A stretch of 64,000 nucleotides of DNA. It comes from CAVRXZ01 sp963773035. Its GTDB lineage: Bacteria > Acidobacteriota > Vicinamibacteria > Vicinamibacterales > CAVVIG01. The notes beneath the pieces were generated by a model. The model worked only from the letters and a program-made list of their open reading frames with translations. It did no database searches and was not told the origin of the DNA. The stretch spans positions 248,001 through 312,000 of the forward strand of contig CAVYZX010000038.1 of NCBI GenBank assembly GCA_963773035.1, given 5' to 3'. The translations under genes and the position numbers were made by a program. Of this stretch, positions 23,098 to 33,111 are shown one piece after another. Position 1 is the stretch's first letter; the number at the start of each line of letters is the position of its first letter.

Positions 23098-25176
23098 GTG
23101 CGTCAATGCAAAGTGCCTTCTGGGACCAAGGTGAGCAGGCGAACTCGACCTTCGAAGAAAGTCCGTTCGGCCGAACCACAAGCGTCAGTCGCTCCTCCGA
23201 GCGGCCTGTGGTGGCGGGCTGCGCTCATCGTCGTCGTTGGTGCGCTGACTTACTCCAACAGTCTCGCCGGCCCGTTCATCCTCGACGATCAAAGCACGAT
23301 CGTCGAGAACCGGCAGATCCGCGCATTGTCGCGTCTGTCGTCGGTCCTGGTCCCGGAAGAGAACTCGTCGATGGGTGGTCGGCCCATCGTCAACCTCTCT
23401 TTTGCCATCAACTACGCCATTGGTGGTTTGAGCGTTCCTGGATACCACGTCGGGAACTTAGCGGTTCACCTTGTTTGCGCGCTACTGGCATTCGGGCTGG
23501 TCCGCCGGACGCTCGAGCTCCCACGGCTACGCGGCCGCCTTGGTGCAAGCTCGATGTCCGTCGCCTTCGCGGTGGCCCTGCTGTGGACGGTTCATCCGCT
23601 GAACAGCGAAGTCGTCGACTACCTCACGCAACGGACCGAATCGTTGATGGCGATGTTCTACCTGGCGACGCTGTACTCGAGCGTACGCGCGCTCGGCGCG
23701 GCGCCGAGGACCTCCAGATGGCCTGCGGCGGCGGCGATCGCATGTGGCTTGGGGATGCTCTGCAAGGAATCGATGGTCACTGCCCCATTGATGGTTGCCA
23801 TGTACGACCGCGCCTACGTTTTTGACTCCTGGAAACAGGAGCTTCGTGCAAGACGAGGATTCTATTTGAGCCTCGCCGCCACCTGGCTGATCCCCGCAGT
23901 CGTGATGTCGGCAGGACCTCGTGCGGCCGTTGTTGGGTTCGCCAGCGGCGTTTCTCCCTGGACCTATCTGCTGAATCAGACAACCGTGATCAGCCGATAT
24001 CTGTTTCTCGTTGTCTGGCCGAGCTCGTTGGTTGTGTTCTATGGATGGCCGCTGCCTGTGACGTTCGTGGAGGTGATGCCCTACGCCCTGCTGATTGGCT
24101 GCTTGTTCCTCGCAACTCTAGCGGCCTGGTTCCGCTATCCAGCATGGGGGTTCCTGGGCATCTGGTTCTTCATTACTCTCGCTCCCTCGTCCAGCATCGT
24201 TCCAATCGCCACAGAAGTGGGAGCCGAGCGACGAATGTATTTGCCCCTGCTCGCAGTCGCTGCGTTTGCGGTGGTTGGAACGGTGTTCGTGTGGCAGGCG
24301 ATCCGACGATGGCGGCCAGCATTTGCGTCAATCTTCACAGCACGAGCCGCTACGGCCGCAGGCATTGCCTTGTTGGTCCTGACGGCCGCCACGTTCGTTG
24401 GCCGCACCCTGACGAGAAACCGTGAGTACTCGTCGGCGCTCACGCTCGCGGAAACGGTTGTCCAGCGCCGGCCAACCGCCGTCGCGCACCACATCCTGGC
24501 CGAACAGCTGACCCTGGCAAATCGACACGACGAAGCCATCGCGCACCTCCGCCAGGCCACAGCCGGTGGAGACAGCCGGGCGTCCTATCTGCTCGGCATC
24601 CAGTTGTTCAACAACGGCAATCTGGGTGAAGCCGTCGAACAGCTCGAGGCATTCGTTCGCACGTCGGAGCTTCCATATCGCCTCGTTCCACGATGGCTCG
24701 AACCGCCAATCGTGGACGTGATTGCAGCCAGGTCGCTGTTGGCTCGTATCTTTCTCATGCAGAGCCGATGGTCTCAGGCCAGCGAACAGGCGCGGCAGAT
24801 CTTGACGGTCGATAGATCGAATTTGGAGGCGCGTGGACTCCTCGCCGACGCGCTCTTCGGGCAGCAGCAGTTCGAGGAAGCAAGCGTCAACTATCGTCAA
24901 TACCTCACGGCTCGTGCAGACGACGTGCACGCGTTGACGAACTTTGCGGTGACAAGGATAGCCGCCGGCAGCATCGACGAAGCTGTCGCTGCATTTCGGC
25001 GCGCGGTGGACGTCGATCCGCGCAATCCGAACAGCCGCCGGATGCTGGCGATGGCCCTGCTGGATGCGGGAGATTTCGAGGCCGCAGCGGTCCAGGCACG
25101 CGAGGCCATGGCCCTCAGCCCGAACGATCCCGCTATCCGCGAGCTCCTCGATCGCGCGCGCAGGTCGGGCCGATAG
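23098..25176 (+). CDS. Membrane protein with GT-C-like N-terminus and C-terminal TPRs
   Basis: 692 residues; start uncertain (GTG at 23098, later GTGs in frame). Eight or more predicted membrane helices occupy ~38-430, beginning WWRAALIVVVGALTYSNSL followed by GPFILDDQSTIVENRQI; the acidic DD after the first helix resembles protein O-mannosyltransferase/TMTC-type enzymes. Also seen are YHVGNLAVHLVCALLAFGLV and HPLNSEVVDYLTQRTESLMAMFYLATLY. From ~470 to the end are TPR units (YLLGIQLFNNGNLGEAVEQL, ALTNFAVTRIAAGSIDEAV). A lipid-linked sugar transferase is plausible but unproven. Confidence 0.8.
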   Translation: MRQCKVPSGTKVSRRTRPSKKVRSAEPQASVAPPSGLWWRAALIVVVGALTYSNSLAGPFILDDQSTIVENRQIRALSRLSSVLVPEENSSMGGRPIVNLSFAINYAIGGLSVPGYHVGNLAVHLVCALLAFGLVRRTLELPRLRGRLGASSMSVAFAVALLWTVHPLNSEVVDYLTQRTESLMAMFYLATLYSSVRALGAAPRTSRWPAAAAIACGLGMLCKESMVTAPLMVAMYDRAYVFDSWKQELRARRGFYLSLAATWLIPAVVMSAGPRAAVVGFASGVSPWTYLLNQTTVISRYLFLVVWPSSLVVFYGWPLPVTFVEVMPYALLIGCLFLATLAAWFRYPAWGFLGIWFFITLAPSSSIVPIATEVGAERRMYLPLLAVAAFAVVGTVFVWQAIRRWRPAFASIFTARAATAAGIALLVLTAATFVGRTLTRNREYSSALTLAETVVQRRPTAVAHHILAEQLTLANRHDEAIAHLRQATAGGDSRASYLLGIQLFNNGNLGEAVEQLEAFVRTSELPYRLVPRWLEPPIVDVIAARSLLARIFLMQSRWSQASEQARQILTVDRSNLEARGLLADALFGQQQFEEASVNYRQYLTARADDVHALTNFAVTRIAAGSIDEAVAAFRRAVDVDPRNPNSRRMLAMALLDAGDFEAAAVQAREAMALSPNDPAIRELLDRARRSGR

Positions 25177-25226
25177 GCGACCGAACGAAACACGTCTCTA
25201 CTTCCACCACCCGGCTTCTAATCAGG

Positions 25227-25508
25227 TCACAGCAGCTCTGAGACAATGCGGGCCCACTCCGAATCGAGCGAGTCGATGGCCTCCGGTTTGTGCGCTCGCC
25301 GGTACCAATATCGCGCGTTGGAGCGGTCGCCTTCCTTCCGGTGAAGATACGCGTGCACCCATGCCCCATTCTCATCGTCGATATCCTGCGCGATCGCGTG
25401 CGCCGTCTGCCAGTCACCGCGGGCATCGTGCCAGAGCGCAATGAGCAGCGGCGCGACATCTGGTGCATTGGCCGTGGCGAGCGTGTCCTTGAAGTCGTTC
25501 AGGGTCAT
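25227..25508 (-). CDS. Small conserved protein of unknown function (93 aa)
   Basis: 93 residues, ATG at 25508. The sequence DVAPLLIALWHDARGDWQTAHAIAQ, DDENGAWVHAYLHRKEGDRSNARYWYRRAHKP and LDSEWARIVSELL matches a widespread small helical family that I know only as hypothetical. Many conserved Trp, His and Tyr suggest a compact helical fold, possibly TPR-like. It precedes the RND permease gene on the same strand but follows it in no obvious operon (33-base gap to the permease stop). Confidence 0.8.
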   Translation of the reverse strand: MTLNDFKDTLATANAPDVAPLLIALWHDARGDWQTAHAIAQDIDDENGAWVHAYLHRKEGDRSNARYWYRRAHKPEAIDSLDSEWARIVSELL

Positions 25509-25541
25509 AGGCAGCCTGGGCTCTGCAGGTCGCCTTCTAAC

Positions 25542-28500
25542 TCACGCCTCAGTTCCCGCTGGTGACCGGTCTTGCGTTGTTGTCGCCGCAAGAGGGTGAG
25601 ATGAATGAGTGAACTTCGCCGTCAGCCAATCACGGCCGTCCGCCAGGATTTCGTAGACGGTCGGGATCACGAGCAGCGTCAGGAGCGTCGAGGTAACCAC
25701 CCCACCGATCACGGCAATGCCAAGCGGCGCCCGAAAATCTCCGCCCTCGCCGGACCCGAGAGCCACCGGGATCATGCCGGCGATGAGCGCGAACGTCGTC
25801 ATCAGGATAGGCCGCAAACGCACGCGACCGGCCTGAATCAGCGCTTCGCGCCGCTCGATGCCCGCTTCCTCCGACCATTTTGCGAAGTCGATAAGCAAGA
25901 TCGCGTTCTTCGCCACGATTCCCATCAGAAGCAGCACGCCAATCATGCTCATGATGTTCAGCGTGCCCCGCGTCACGAGCAGCCCCAGCACGACGCCGAT
26001 CAACGACAGCGGCAGCGACAGGAGAATCGCCAGCGGTTCGAGAAACGAGCCGAACTGGACCACCAGCACGAAGTACATGAGCATGATGGCCACGCCGAGC
26101 GAAATGAACATCTGAAGAAAGATCTCGTTGCTCTGCTCGGTCTCGCCTCCCTGACTCAGCGAATAGCCTGGCGGAAGCTTCACGGCGCTGCCTACTCTCG
26201 TCATGATGTCGTTGACGACATCCGAGAGCGGACGTCCTTCGGTATTCGCTTCGACCGTGATCACTCGTTCGCGATTGAGATGGTCGATACGAGCGGGACC
26301 GATAGACGGCGTGATCCGGGCCACCTGTCCAAGCGGAATGCTGCTGGCCCCTTGTGGTGTGCTGATGACCAGCGGCAACGACTGCAGGTCCGCCACGACA
26401 GTGCGCGACGCTGGCGAGAGACGGATCGTCACGTCGCGTGTCTCACCTGATGGATCGACCCAGTCGCCGACGTCGATGCCAGCAAACGCGGGCCTCAGTG
26501 CCTGCGCCACTTCGCCAACCGTGACGCCCAGCGATCCTGCTAGCCCGCGATCGAGCTGCACGTTGAGCTCGGGCTTCTGACCCTTGGTCGAGAGTCCGAC
26601 GTCGACCGCGCCAGGCACTTGGCGCACCTCGGCCACCATGGCTTCGGCGAGCCGGCTCAGTTCTGTCGAGTCCGGACCCTGGAGCTGCAGCTGCACCTGC
26701 TTTTCACCGGGATCGCTCCAACCGGTCGGAATCGCGGTGTCGACCCCGGCCAGGCTCTTGAGCTCCGTCCTGATGTCAATGATGACGGCGATTTGCGTTC
26801 GCGTCCTTTCCTCTTTTGCCACGAGTTTGACGAACACCGAACCCTCGTCCACCGCCTCTCCCTGGCCGCCGATAGAGCTGTACGTGTAGGCAACCTCGGG
26901 CCGCTTGCGAACGATATGTGCGACTTCCAGTGCTCTGAGCTTGGTGTACGCGAGGTTTGAGCCGGGAGGCGTTTCCAGCACCACCATGAATTCGGATTCG
27001 TCGGTGTCCGGCGCCATCTGCGAGCCAATAAGACCGAAGTACGGCGCGGCCAATGAAACGACAAATACTCCAAGCGCCAGTGCGACCATCGCCAGCCGAT
27101 GATCGAGCGCCCAGGCGATCACCCGCTTGTAGCGCTCGGCCTGGCGATCGAACCAATGGTTGAAATGGCCCAACCAACGCGAAATCAGTGGCCGCTGCTC
27201 GAGCGGCTTCTGGGAATCCGGCCAATAGGCAGAGAGCATCGGATCGAGCGAGAACGACACGAACAGAGACACGAGTACCGAGCACACGATCGTCAGAGCG
27301 AACGGCTTGAACCACTGTCCAGCGAGACCGGGCATGAACGCAATGGGAACGAACACGACGACAATCGAAAGGGTAGTTGCGGTGACCGCTAGCCCGATCT
27401 CGTCGGTTCCATCGAAGGCGGCTTTCAAGTGGCCTTTCCCCATCTCGACGTGACGCACGATGTTCTCCCGCACCACGATGGCATCGTCGATAAGGACGCC
27501 GATGGCGAGGGACAGTCCGAGCAGCGACATCGTGTTGAGGGTGAAGCCGAAGGCCCAGACGGCGACGAATGAAGCGAGCACCGACACCGGCAGCGCAAGT
27601 CCTGTGATGACTGTCGATCGCCACGAGTTGAGAAACAGGAACACGACGAGGACCGTGAGCGCGGCGCCCTCGAGCAGCGTCTCTTGCACGCTGGTCACTG
27701 AATTGGCTACACGGACGCCGGCATCGCGGACGACGCGCAGCATGACACCGGCGGGAAGAGTCCGCTGAATGTCTCCAACTCTCGAGCGGACGGCGGCGGC
27801 GACTGCGGTCGTGCTGAACCCACGCGATTTGACGACGTTGATGCCGACGGCCTCTTCGTCGTTGTACAACGCGAACGATCGTGGCTCCTCCGTAGAGTCC
27901 TTGACGTCGGCGACATCGCCCAACCGCACGACACGGCCGTTGGACTGCGAAACGGTCAGTTGCTTGAAGTCCGACGGCCCGTCGAGCCGGCCTTTCAGCC
28001 TGATCGTGCGTTCTTCGAACTCGCCTTCGAGCCGGCCGACTGGCGACGCCAGGTTCTGCGACTGCAGAGCCTGAACGACCTGAAAGACGCTGACTCCGGA
28101 CGCTTGCAGGTCCCGCGGTCGAATCTCGACGACCAACTCACGCTCGATCCCTCCAACGAGATGGACTTGTGCGACTCCCGGAATGCCACGCAGGCGCCGC
28201 GTGATGTCCGGATCGGCCATTCGTGTCAGTTCGGGGCCGGTGAGTCCGGGCGACGACAAGGTCAGCGACACAATCGGCTCGTCCGCGGGGTCGTAGCGCG
28301 TGAGGATCGGCTCTTCCATTTCGCGCGGCAGATCGTTGCGAATGCCCGAGATCTCGTCCCTGATTTCCTGCGTGGCTTGCTGCGGATCCTTCTCGAAGAC
28401 GAACTCGACGATGATGTTTCCGAAGCCGTCGAGCGATCCCGAGCGCATGCGATCGACGCCACTGATGCCGGAGATCACTTCTTCGATCGGTTCGATGACC

Positions 28501-28685
28501 TCGCGTTCGACAGCGTCGGGCGATGCACCGGGGTAAGGGATGGCGACGACGACTATCGGCGCGCTGATCTCCGGGTACTCGTCGGTGTCGAGTTGAAGCA
28601 GCGCTACGACACCAAAGACAACGAGCGCGAGCATCGCGACGACGGTGAGGACCGGGCGCTTTATCGCGGTATCGGAAATAAGCAT
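25542..28685 (-). CDS. RND efflux permease (HAE1/AcrB-like)
   Basis: 1,047 residues from ATG at 28685. First helix region MLISDTAIKRPVLTVVAMLALVVFGVVAL, porter domains, then the proton-relay Asp pair in TM4 (LSLAIGVLIDDAIVVRENIVRH), diagnostic of the drug-exporting HAE1 branch. The duplicated second half starts around DHRLAMVALALGVFVVSL, and the late helices contain GIVAKNAILLIDFA. It pumps hydrophobic compounds out through the adaptor and TolC-like channel encoded just upstream (14-base gap to the adaptor). Third gene of a marR-linked operon. Confidence 0.95.
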   Translation of the reverse strand: MLISDTAIKRPVLTVVAMLALVVFGVVALLQLDTDEYPEISAPIVVVAIPYPGASPDAVEREVIEPIEEVISGISGVDRMRSGSLDGFGNIIVEFVFEKDPQQATQEIRDEISGIRNDLPREMEEPILTRYDPADEPIVSLTLSSPGLTGPELTRMADPDITRRLRGIPGVAQVHLVGGIERELVVEIRPRDLQASGVSVFQVVQALQSQNLASPVGRLEGEFEERTIRLKGRLDGPSDFKQLTVSQSNGRVVRLGDVADVKDSTEEPRSFALYNDEEAVGINVVKSRGFSTTAVAAAVRSRVGDIQRTLPAGVMLRVVRDAGVRVANSVTSVQETLLEGAALTVLVVFLFLNSWRSTVITGLALPVSVLASFVAVWAFGFTLNTMSLLGLSLAIGVLIDDAIVVRENIVRHVEMGKGHLKAAFDGTDEIGLAVTATTLSIVVVFVPIAFMPGLAGQWFKPFALTIVCSVLVSLFVSFSLDPMLSAYWPDSQKPLEQRPLISRWLGHFNHWFDRQAERYKRVIAWALDHRLAMVALALGVFVVSLAAPYFGLIGSQMAPDTDESEFMVVLETPPGSNLAYTKLRALEVAHIVRKRPEVAYTYSSIGGQGEAVDEGSVFVKLVAKEERTRTQIAVIIDIRTELKSLAGVDTAIPTGWSDPGEKQVQLQLQGPDSTELSRLAEAMVAEVRQVPGAVDVGLSTKGQKPELNVQLDRGLAGSLGVTVGEVAQALRPAFAGIDVGDWVDPSGETRDVTIRLSPASRTVVADLQSLPLVISTPQGASSIPLGQVARITPSIGPARIDHLNRERVITVEANTEGRPLSDVVNDIMTRVGSAVKLPPGYSLSQGGETEQSNEIFLQMFISLGVAIMLMYFVLVVQFGSFLEPLAILLSLPLSLIGVVLGLLVTRGTLNIMSMIGVLLLMGIVAKNAILLIDFAKWSEEAGIERREALIQAGRVRLRPILMTTFALIAGMIPVALGSGEGGDFRAPLGIAVIGGVVTSTLLTLLVIPTVYEILADGRDWLTAKFTHSSHPLAATTTQDRSPAGTEA

Positions 28686-28699
28686 GTTGGCCTGCGAGG

Positions 28700-29806
28700 T
28701 TATTGTGGTGAACCGACCTGGACGGAGGTCCCAGGCGCAATCCCCTGCGCTGTTCCCCGAAGCAAGATGTCGCCTTCCCTGAGTCCCTCAACGATCTGCA
28801 CGCGTTCGGTACGTGCGTCGCGAAGGCCCAGTTGGACCGGGACACGCTCGGTCTTGTTGTCCGAGACCCGCAGGACCCAGGGTGCGTCCTTCGTGTTCAC
28901 GGCGTTCATCGGTACTAGGAGACCGGCAGCGGATTGACTGACCACTCGCCCTTCGGCAAAGAGGCCTGCCACCAACCGTCCGCCGACGTTGGGAATCGAC
29001 ACGTAGATCGGGACCTGCCGCGTCGTCGAGTCGGCCTGGGGGGCGATCCGTTCGATTCGTCCCTGGAACGGCTTTTCGTAGCCTCGTACGCCGAACTCGA
29101 CAGCGGCGCCAATACGTAGTTGGGACAGATCCTCGGAAGGTACCGAGGCTTCCAACCGCATCGACGAAGGGTCGATGATCCGGAACAATTCAGTGCCAGC
29201 GCTGACCACGTCGCCGGCGTTCACGGTGCGCCTCGAGACGATTCCGGCAAACGGCGCTCGAATTATCGTGTCGTCCAGCTGACGGCTGGCGCTGGCCAGC
29301 CGGTTTCGCGCATCAGCCAACTGAGCTTCCACGGCGGTGACGTTGCTTCGCGCGACGTCGAGGTCTCGCGCGGCAAGGGCACCGGCTTCCACGAGCTTCC
29401 CGGTGCGCTCGGCCTCTCGACGCGCCACTTCCAACTGGTTTTCGGAGGAACGTACGGCGGACGCAGCCGACTGTCGCGCATCCTCGAGTGTGCGCGTCTC
29501 GATGCGGCCAAGCAGCGCACCTTTACCGACTGGTTGTGCCTCCTTGACCGTGACGTCGGTCATCGAGCCACCCAGCTCCGCACGTACAGTCGCCTCGCGC
29601 TCCGGGCGCAGCTCGCCCGAGATGATGGGACCGACCACGACGACTCCGCTCGTGACCGCCACGACGTTTTCGGATCCAATCTGGACGGGAGCGGGCGCCT
29701 TGGGTGCGGCGCTTTTCTCCGCTTCGGCGCCGCAGGCAGCTGCCATCAACGCGGCGGTCAAGACGACGAACCTTCGAACGGCACGAGCGATGTTGCCTTT
29801 AGTCAT
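28700..29806 (-). CDS. RND periplasmic adaptor (membrane fusion protein)
   Basis: 368 residues. ATG at 29806 overlaps the stop of the TolC-like gene by four bases; longer in-frame readings would run back into that gene. Lipoprotein-like signal (VVLTAALMAAACGAEAE). Barrel-sandwich and hairpin: GPIISGELRPEREATVRAELGG, QPVGKGALLGRIETRTLEDA, a coiled-coil stretch (ENQLEVARREAERTGKLVEAG), then IIRAPFAGIVSRRTVNAGDVVSAGTELFRI and the membrane-proximal EGLREGDILL. It bridges the permease and the outer-membrane channel. Confidence 0.93.
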   Translation of the reverse strand: MTKGNIARAVRRFVVLTAALMAAACGAEAEKSAAPKAPAPVQIGSENVVAVTSGVVVVGPIISGELRPEREATVRAELGGSMTDVTVKEAQPVGKGALLGRIETRTLEDARQSAASAVRSSENQLEVARREAERTGKLVEAGALAARDLDVARSNVTAVEAQLADARNRLASASRQLDDTIIRAPFAGIVSRRTVNAGDVVSAGTELFRIIDPSSMRLEASVPSEDLSQLRIGAAVEFGVRGYEKPFQGRIERIAPQADSTTRQVPIYVSIPNVGGRLVAGLFAEGRVVSQSAAGLLVPMNAVNTKDAPWVLRVSDNKTERVPVQLGLRDARTERVQIVEGLREGDILLRGTAQGIAPGTSVQVGSPQ

Positions 29807-31482
29807 TGAATTCCCGGTTGAGCCCGAACGCCTTGAGTTGTGGCGACTGTTGTGAGTTGACCCCGATTTTGGGGTGGTTGTGGCGGTCGCGCCGGGGCCT
29901 GTGGTGTAGGCTGAATCGCGCGCGGCGCTGCAGTCCCCCCGCTGATGGGCAAGTTGGGCAACAATGCGACTCGCGCCCGGGCCACCTGAAGATCTCGAGC
30001 AGCCTGCGCACGATTGGCCTCGGCTTGCTGGAGGAGCAATCGGGAGTCCGACAGTTCGAGTTGTGTGGAGACTCCGGCGCCGTATCGCACATTGGCGATC
30101 TGATACGCGCGGCCTGCTTGCGCCACCGTTCCAGCGCTGGCCTCCCACGCAGCTCGTGATGCGAGCAACTCGGCCCATGCCGATTGCGTATCGAGGGTGG
30201 CGAGCTCCTCGACCTGCTGACGCTGCAACCTTGCCTGTTCGAGCTCCGCGCGAGCCACGGCCTCATCGCCCCGCTGCCGTCCGCCCGTCAAGATCGGCCA
30301 GCTCATGCTGGCTCCAACCGTCCAGTTGACGCGGTCGAATTTCGGAAAGAAACCGGCCGGATACGCGTTGCGGCCGTAGCTCGAATTGAAGGTGACACTT
30401 GGCATCTTCTGCGCCTCAGCGAGCTTGAGCGACGCTGCGCGCAGGCGCACGCCCGCCTCCGCCTCGGTAATCACCGTGCGCGGCGGTAGCTGTGCGTTGG
30501 CCTGGAGCGTGAACGAGGGCCGGTCCGAGCCGAGGCTCGTCTCGACCGCATTGACACGGTCGGCAAAGACCGCCGCCGGCGGCAGCTTTTCATCGCCAAG
30601 CGAATCGGCCAGCCGAAGGTCGTAGCTCGCCGGCACATCGAGCAGCTGTTTGAGCCGGAGCATCGCGATGTCGCGATTGACGCGCTGGCGAATCAGCAGG
30701 GGCTCCTGGTTGTCGCGCGCGACCTGTGCACGCAAGACTTCGAACTCCGGTTGAGTGCCAGCTTCAAATCCAATTTGGGTCAGCTTCAGCGTCGCGCCGG
30801 CTTGTTCCAACGTGGCCGCCGCAATGTCCACGAAGCGTTCTGCGAGCGAAGCGTCATAATACGCCTGGGTCACGTCGAACAATAGCTGCGCTCGTGTCGC
30901 CGTCATCGACAGCACTGCCGCTTCACGACCGGCCGCAGCCAGCGCCACCTGCGCGCCATTCCGGCCGCCCGAATAGAGGTTCTGGGAAAAGGCCAACAGT
31001 GTGCGGAACGAGTTCTTCGCACCGAATGGAAGGTCCTCGAAGCCACTACTGTCGGTGCTGAAAGAACCGCCGCCGATGGCGCCGCAATCGATGGCCCGCT
31101 CGATCTCCTCAACCCGTGCCTCGAGCGGCGCTTGAGGGTTCAGCGAATAAGGCGGGCACGCGGGGCCGAGAGATGCCGTGTCGAACACTCCTTCGAACTC
31201 AGAGGCGAGCGCTCGATCGTAGCTCGTCGAGAAGGAAAGCTGCGGGCGAAGACCGCTCCCTGCGCGGATCTGATCGCCCTCCGCGCGGTGGACTGCCTCG
31301 CGGGCGATCGATATCGCTTCGCTATGCGGCTCGGCCAGTTCCAGGGCCTGTTCGAGCGTCAACGGGGCCGCGGGAGGAGCAGCCCTTCCCTGTGCCTGCG
31401 CCCCCACCGGGAGATCTGGCAACGCCGAGAACGCCAACGACAGGGCTACGATCTTGAGAGACGTTCTTCGTTGATCACACAT
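29803..31482 (-). CDS. TolC-family outer membrane efflux protein
   Basis: 559 residues from ATG at 31482, signal peptide (SLKIVALSLAFSALPDLPVGAQA). It shows the two-fold TolC repeat: LTLEQALELAEPHSEAISIAREAV, long helices with FDVTQAYYDASLAERFVDIA, and a second set (AEAGVRLRAASLKLAEAQKMPSVTFNSSYG, ANVRYGAGVSTQLELSDSRLLLQQAEANRAQAARDLQVARARV). A Pro/Gln/Arg-rich tail of ~45 residues follows. First structural gene of the efflux operon and coupled to the adaptor. Confidence 0.93.
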   Translation of the reverse strand: MCDQRRTSLKIVALSLAFSALPDLPVGAQAQGRAAPPAAPLTLEQALELAEPHSEAISIAREAVHRAEGDQIRAGSGLRPQLSFSTSYDRALASEFEGVFDTASLGPACPPYSLNPQAPLEARVEEIERAIDCGAIGGGSFSTDSSGFEDLPFGAKNSFRTLLAFSQNLYSGGRNGAQVALAAAGREAAVLSMTATRAQLLFDVTQAYYDASLAERFVDIAAATLEQAGATLKLTQIGFEAGTQPEFEVLRAQVARDNQEPLLIRQRVNRDIAMLRLKQLLDVPASYDLRLADSLGDEKLPPAAVFADRVNAVETSLGSDRPSFTLQANAQLPPRTVITEAEAGVRLRAASLKLAEAQKMPSVTFNSSYGRNAYPAGFFPKFDRVNWTVGASMSWPILTGGRQRGDEAVARAELEQARLQRQQVEELATLDTQSAWAELLASRAAWEASAGTVAQAGRAYQIANVRYGAGVSTQLELSDSRLLLQQAEANRAQAARDLQVARARVALLPNLPISGGTAAPRAIQPTPQAPARPPQPPQNRGQLTTVATTQGVRAQPGIQ

Positions 31483-31561
31483 TGGTCAGGTTGTTCTTTC
31501 CGGCAGCCACTACCACGGAGGGTAAGACGCCCCGGCCGGCAGGTCCGTGCCGGCGTGAGGC

Positions 31562-32134
31562 CTAGTGCTGCACAAATTCGCGGGTAGAGCGCGCGTTCGT
31601 GACCGAATGCCGGCGACGTGCGAAAGACCTGCGGCGCGCGTTTGGCCGTTGCGTCTGGAGCCATTTCGCGTGCTCGGCCGCGAGCCCGACCGCGCGGAAC
31701 AGATAGTCCACGACGGTCGCTAACTCGTCATTAGAGTACCGAGCATTCAGGTGCGCGGTCCGGACCACCAGCGGTCGATAGAGCGGCTCGATCAACTTGA
31801 TTCCGGCCGGAAGCGCCTCGACCACCACCCTCCGACGATCTTCACGGTCGCGCAGCCTGCGAACGAATCCGGCTTCCTCCAACCGATCGATGACCGCCGT
31901 CATGGCGCCAGTCGTCAAGCCTGAGTGACGCGCCAGCTGACCGGCTGTGGTCGGGCCCGCCAGGTTGAGCAGGTCGAGACACTCGAGGTCGGTGGCGTTG
32001 ATCCCGATGAGCTGTGCCACCGTATCGCTGATGAGCACCGATTGGGCGCTCACCTTCCTGATCGCCTCGTCGAGCTTCTTGAGCAGTTCGGATCTGTTCT
32101 GTGACGTCCCGGCCACAACAATCTCTGGATCCAA
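31562..32134 (-). CDS. MarR family transcriptional regulator
   Basis: 190 residues from a probable TTG at 32134; a GTG six codons in is an alternative. Winged helix is visible: AQLIGINATDLECLDLLNLAGPTTAGQLARHSGLTTGAMTAVIDRLEEAGFVRRLRDREDRRRVVVEALP, in pieces matching recognition helix and the DxRDRR wing. The C-terminus is rich in Arg. It lies 79 bases upstream of, and is codirectional with, the TolC/adaptor/RND genes, the classical arrangement for a ligand-released repressor of efflux. An operator-like palindrome sits directly before its start. Confidence 0.9.
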   Translation of the reverse strand: MDPEIVVAGTSQNRSELLKKLDEAIRKVSAQSVLISDTVAQLIGINATDLECLDLLNLAGPTTAGQLARHSGLTTGAMTAVIDRLEEAGFVRRLRDREDRRRVVVEALPAGIKLIEPLYRPLVVRTAHLNARYSNDELATVVDYLFRAVGLAAEHAKWLQTQRPNARRRSFARRRHSVTNARSTREFVQH

Positions 32135-32136
32135 GC

Positions 32137-32153
32137 ATCTCGTTAATCAAGAT
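32137..32153 (-). promoter_or_regulatory. Probable MarR operator with adjacent -35 element
   Basis: The 17-base imperfect palindrome ATCTTG-ATTAA-CGAGAT (one mismatch between arms) lies three bases before the proposed marR start on the minus strand. TTGACA is on the same strand at 32157-32162, just upstream, so the palindrome would fall between -35 and -10. This fits autorepression by a MarR protein; no other palindrome of this type is near. Confidence 0.55.
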
Positions 32154-32203
32154 ACTTGTCAACAAAGGAAAGACCCGGACGCGGCCGACCGGCAAGCCTC
32201 GCC

Positions 32204-33109
32204 TTATCTGGTCCTGAATCGAAGGCGCCGCATCATCGCGCGAACCGTCCCGCCGGGGTCGCGCGACGTCCCACGCCCGACCGTTCCGAGCAGGCGCGCC
32301 GCGTGCGACGCGTTGCCTTTCGATCGTGCGAGTGCCTCCTGCAAAGCGACGCGTTGCAGCTCCGCAATCTCCTCCTGAAGATCCATGGTTCCGCTTCCGA
32401 TCTTCCGGGCAAGCGCTTCCCGATCGATGGTGGTTGGACGTGGTAGATCGATTTCGCTTGCGAGAATCCGCTGAGGAAGGTCGGAAAGTAGCAGTTCGTC
32501 GCCGGCCCGCTTGTAGACCAGCGTCTCGTAGATTGCGTTGCGCAACTCACGAATGTTTCCAGGCCAGGAGTAATTACGCATCGCCTCGAGCGCATCTCCA
32601 TGGATTCTCACGATTGGTGGCCGCGCCTGTTCGCGTGCGAACCGGCTCAGAAAATGCGCCGCCAGCGCGGGAAGGTCCTCCAGCCGATCGCGGAGCGGCG
32701 GGACCCGGATGGATACGATGGCCAGTCGCTCGTAGAGATCGCTGCCGAACAGGCCCGCTTCGATGAGCGGGCGTAGATCCCGGTTTGTAGCGGCCAGAAT
32801 CCGGAAGTCCACCTCGTGCCATTCGTTCTCGCCAAGGCGGCTGACGACTCGATCCTCGAGCACGCGCAGAAGCTTGACCTGGAGCTCGAGCGGGGTGTCG
32901 TCGATCTCGTCGAGGAAGACCGTGCCAGCCTCCGCCGCCATCAGCTGTCCGTCGTAGCGCTGCACGGCACCGGAGAAAGCGCCACGCGCATATCCGAACA
33001 GCTCGGCCTCCATCAATTCGTTCGGAATCGCGGCACAGTTGATCGGAACGAACCGCTTCTGCCGCCGCGGCGACCACGCGTGGATGAGACGGGCCATCAC
33101 TTCCTTACC
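32204..33109 (-). pseudogene. Sigma-54 activator AAA+ domain, 5'-truncated remnant
   Basis: About 300 codons of a sigma-54-dependent regulator. Homology begins in the middle of Walker A (GKEVMARLIH); the preceding GExGT and any sensor domain are missing, and upstream codons read as unrelated sequence. Still present: FVPINCAAIPNELMEAELFGYARGAFSGA (the GAFTGA loop reads GAFSGA), Walker B TVFLDEID, DFRILAATNRDL, and LRELRNAIYETL-like sensor II region (WPGNIRELRNA). The C-terminus has a Fis-like segment (NASHAARLLGTVGRG). Without Walker A it cannot hydrolyse ATP. It ends exactly where an SPFH remnant begins on the other strand. Confidence 0.8.
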
Positions 33110-33111
33110 GC

